Below are positions 63,446 to 64,000 of a DNA stretch of 64,000 nt, piece after piece. The notes under the pieces were generated by a model. That model searched no databases. It was not told where the DNA came from and was given only the letters and a program-made list of their open reading frames with translations. The DNA comes from Amycolatopsis sp. FDAARGOS 1241 (GTDB lineage: Bacteria > Actinomycetota > Actinomycetes > Mycobacteriales > Pseudonocardiaceae). The stretch covers positions 7,575,001-7,639,000 of the forward strand of contig NZ_CP069526.1 in NCBI RefSeq assembly GCF_016889705.1, written 5' to 3'. The position numbers and the translations under genes are program-made. Each line of letters starts with the position of its first letter. Position 1 is the first letter of the stretch.

Positions 63446-64000
63446 TTACTTGGTGGTTGCCTCAGCCGCGCTCAGGATGATGTCGGCGACCTTGTCCGGC
63501 CGCGAGACGAGCACAGCGTGCGAAGCGCCGGGCACGACGACGGTGTGGGCGCGGGCGCGCTGGGCCATCCACTCCTGCGCCGCCGGCGGGATGTTCTTGT
63601 CACCGGTCGGGATCAGGCTCCACGACGGGATGTTCTTCCACGCGCCCGGACCCGAGGCCTCGTCGAGCGCCGCCGCGGTGATCGGCCGCTGCTCGACGGC
63701 CATGAGGCGCGCCTGAGCCGGCGGGACGTCGGCCGCGAACTGCTTCGGGAACAGGTCCTGCTTCACGTAGAGGTCGGTCTCGCCGCCGGGGAGGGCGACC
63801 TGCTGGAGCGTGTCACCGAGCGTGCTGCCCGGGAACTTGGCGGACAGCCCACCGGCGGACTCGCCCTGGTCGGGAAGGAAGGCCGCGATGTAGACCAGCG
63901 CCTGCACCTTGGGGTCGTTCAGCGCCGCGGTGCTGATCACCGAGCCGCCGTAGGAGTGACCGACGAGCACGACGGGCCCGTCCACGCTGTCCACCAGCGC
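63446..64000 (-). CDS. alpha/beta hydrolase, partial (N-terminus beyond window)
   Basis: The frame is open from the right edge (ALVDSVDGP) to the stop at 63446, about 184 codons. It shows the nucleophile elbow VVLVGHSYGGSVISTAALND, then VYIAAFLPDQGESAGGLSAK, WSLIPTGDKNIPPAAQEWMA with the acid, and VVVPGASHAVLVSRPDKVAD with the His. Family members of about 230-240 residues resemble esterase EstA-like or hydroxynitrile-lyase-like enzymes with a GHSYGG elbow. The start and possible signal peptide are outside the window. It converges with the TetR gene across the perfect hairpin. Confidence 0.88.
   Translation of the reverse strand, partial: ALVDSVDGPVVLVGHSYGGSVISTAALNDPKVQALVYIAAFLPDQGESAGGLSAKFPGSTLGDTLQQVALPGGETDLYVKQDLFPKQFAADVPPAQARLMAVEQRPITAAALDEASGPGAWKNIPSWSLIPTGDKNIPPAAQEWMAQRARAHTVVVPGASHAVLVSRPDKVADIILSAAEATTK

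Overview
The window is high-GC DNA with strong G/C preference at third codon positions, frequent GTG starts and purine-rich ribosome binding sites. Gene content (PucR, IclR, MarR, TipAS and TetR regulators, a SigJ-type ECF sigma factor, sedolisin-like secreted proteases, a Tat-exported phospholipase C, an F420-type reductase, a DUF3500 protein) points to an actinomycete, most likely of the Pseudonocardiaceae (Amycolatopsis-like). That placement is inferred from gene content and composition; no rRNA is present to test it. I see no rRNA, tRNA, CRISPR array, transposase, phage module, replication origin or PKS/NRPS gene.

Layout. 0-9.4 kb: a partial membrane protein, a zinc alcohol dehydrogenase, a broken dihydroxypyridine-hydroxylase-like flavoprotein, a broken GAF/PucR regulator, a DUF3500 protein and a broken sedolisin protease. 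9.4-18.7 kb: an intact block with phoU diverging from a run of a 32-codon leader ORF, GH15 glycosidase, glucose-6-phosphate dehydrogenase, IlvD/Edd-type dehydratase, D-2-hydroxyacid dehydrogenase and a tandem universal stress protein, then an M28 lipoprotein peptidase. The first three reading frames of this run are joined by ATGA overlaps. 19-25 kb: truncated AraC and SDR genes, an intact hydrolase, a RibD-like reductase and a secreted metalloprotease, then a scrambled XRE/dienelactone hydrolase region with diverged repeats. 25-30.5 kb: an IclR-controlled operon (MHS transporter, CoA ligase, citryl-CoA-lyase-like protein) and a ring-cleaving dioxygenase. 30.5-31.7 kb: fused gene fragments. 31.7-48.9 kb: mostly intact regulators, methyltransferases, redox enzymes, SigJ and a Bcr/CflA pump, interrupted by a broken membrane protein and a decapitated ammonia-lyase. 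48.9-58.9 kb: an ABC-F protein, phospholipase C and two methyltransferases among many broken genes. 58.9-64 kb: an intact divergon in which a TetR gene faces an SDR / acyl-CoA ligase / Baeyer-Villiger-type monooxygenase operon, then a partial hydrolase cut by the window end.

The most striking property is an alternation of intact operons with heavily damaged genes. Damage takes three forms: multiple frameshifts in one gene; junctions where two unrelated genes are fused after losing their adjoining parts (about 20.0, 24.0, 30.8-31.1, 40.2 and 55.2 kb); and in-frame TAG codons followed by conserved coding sequence. A 13-bp palindrome (GTCCACWGTGGAC) recurs far more often than chance predicts. 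Indels alone could reflect sequence error, but the fusions, the lost catalytic residues and the inverted gene piece are hard to explain that way.
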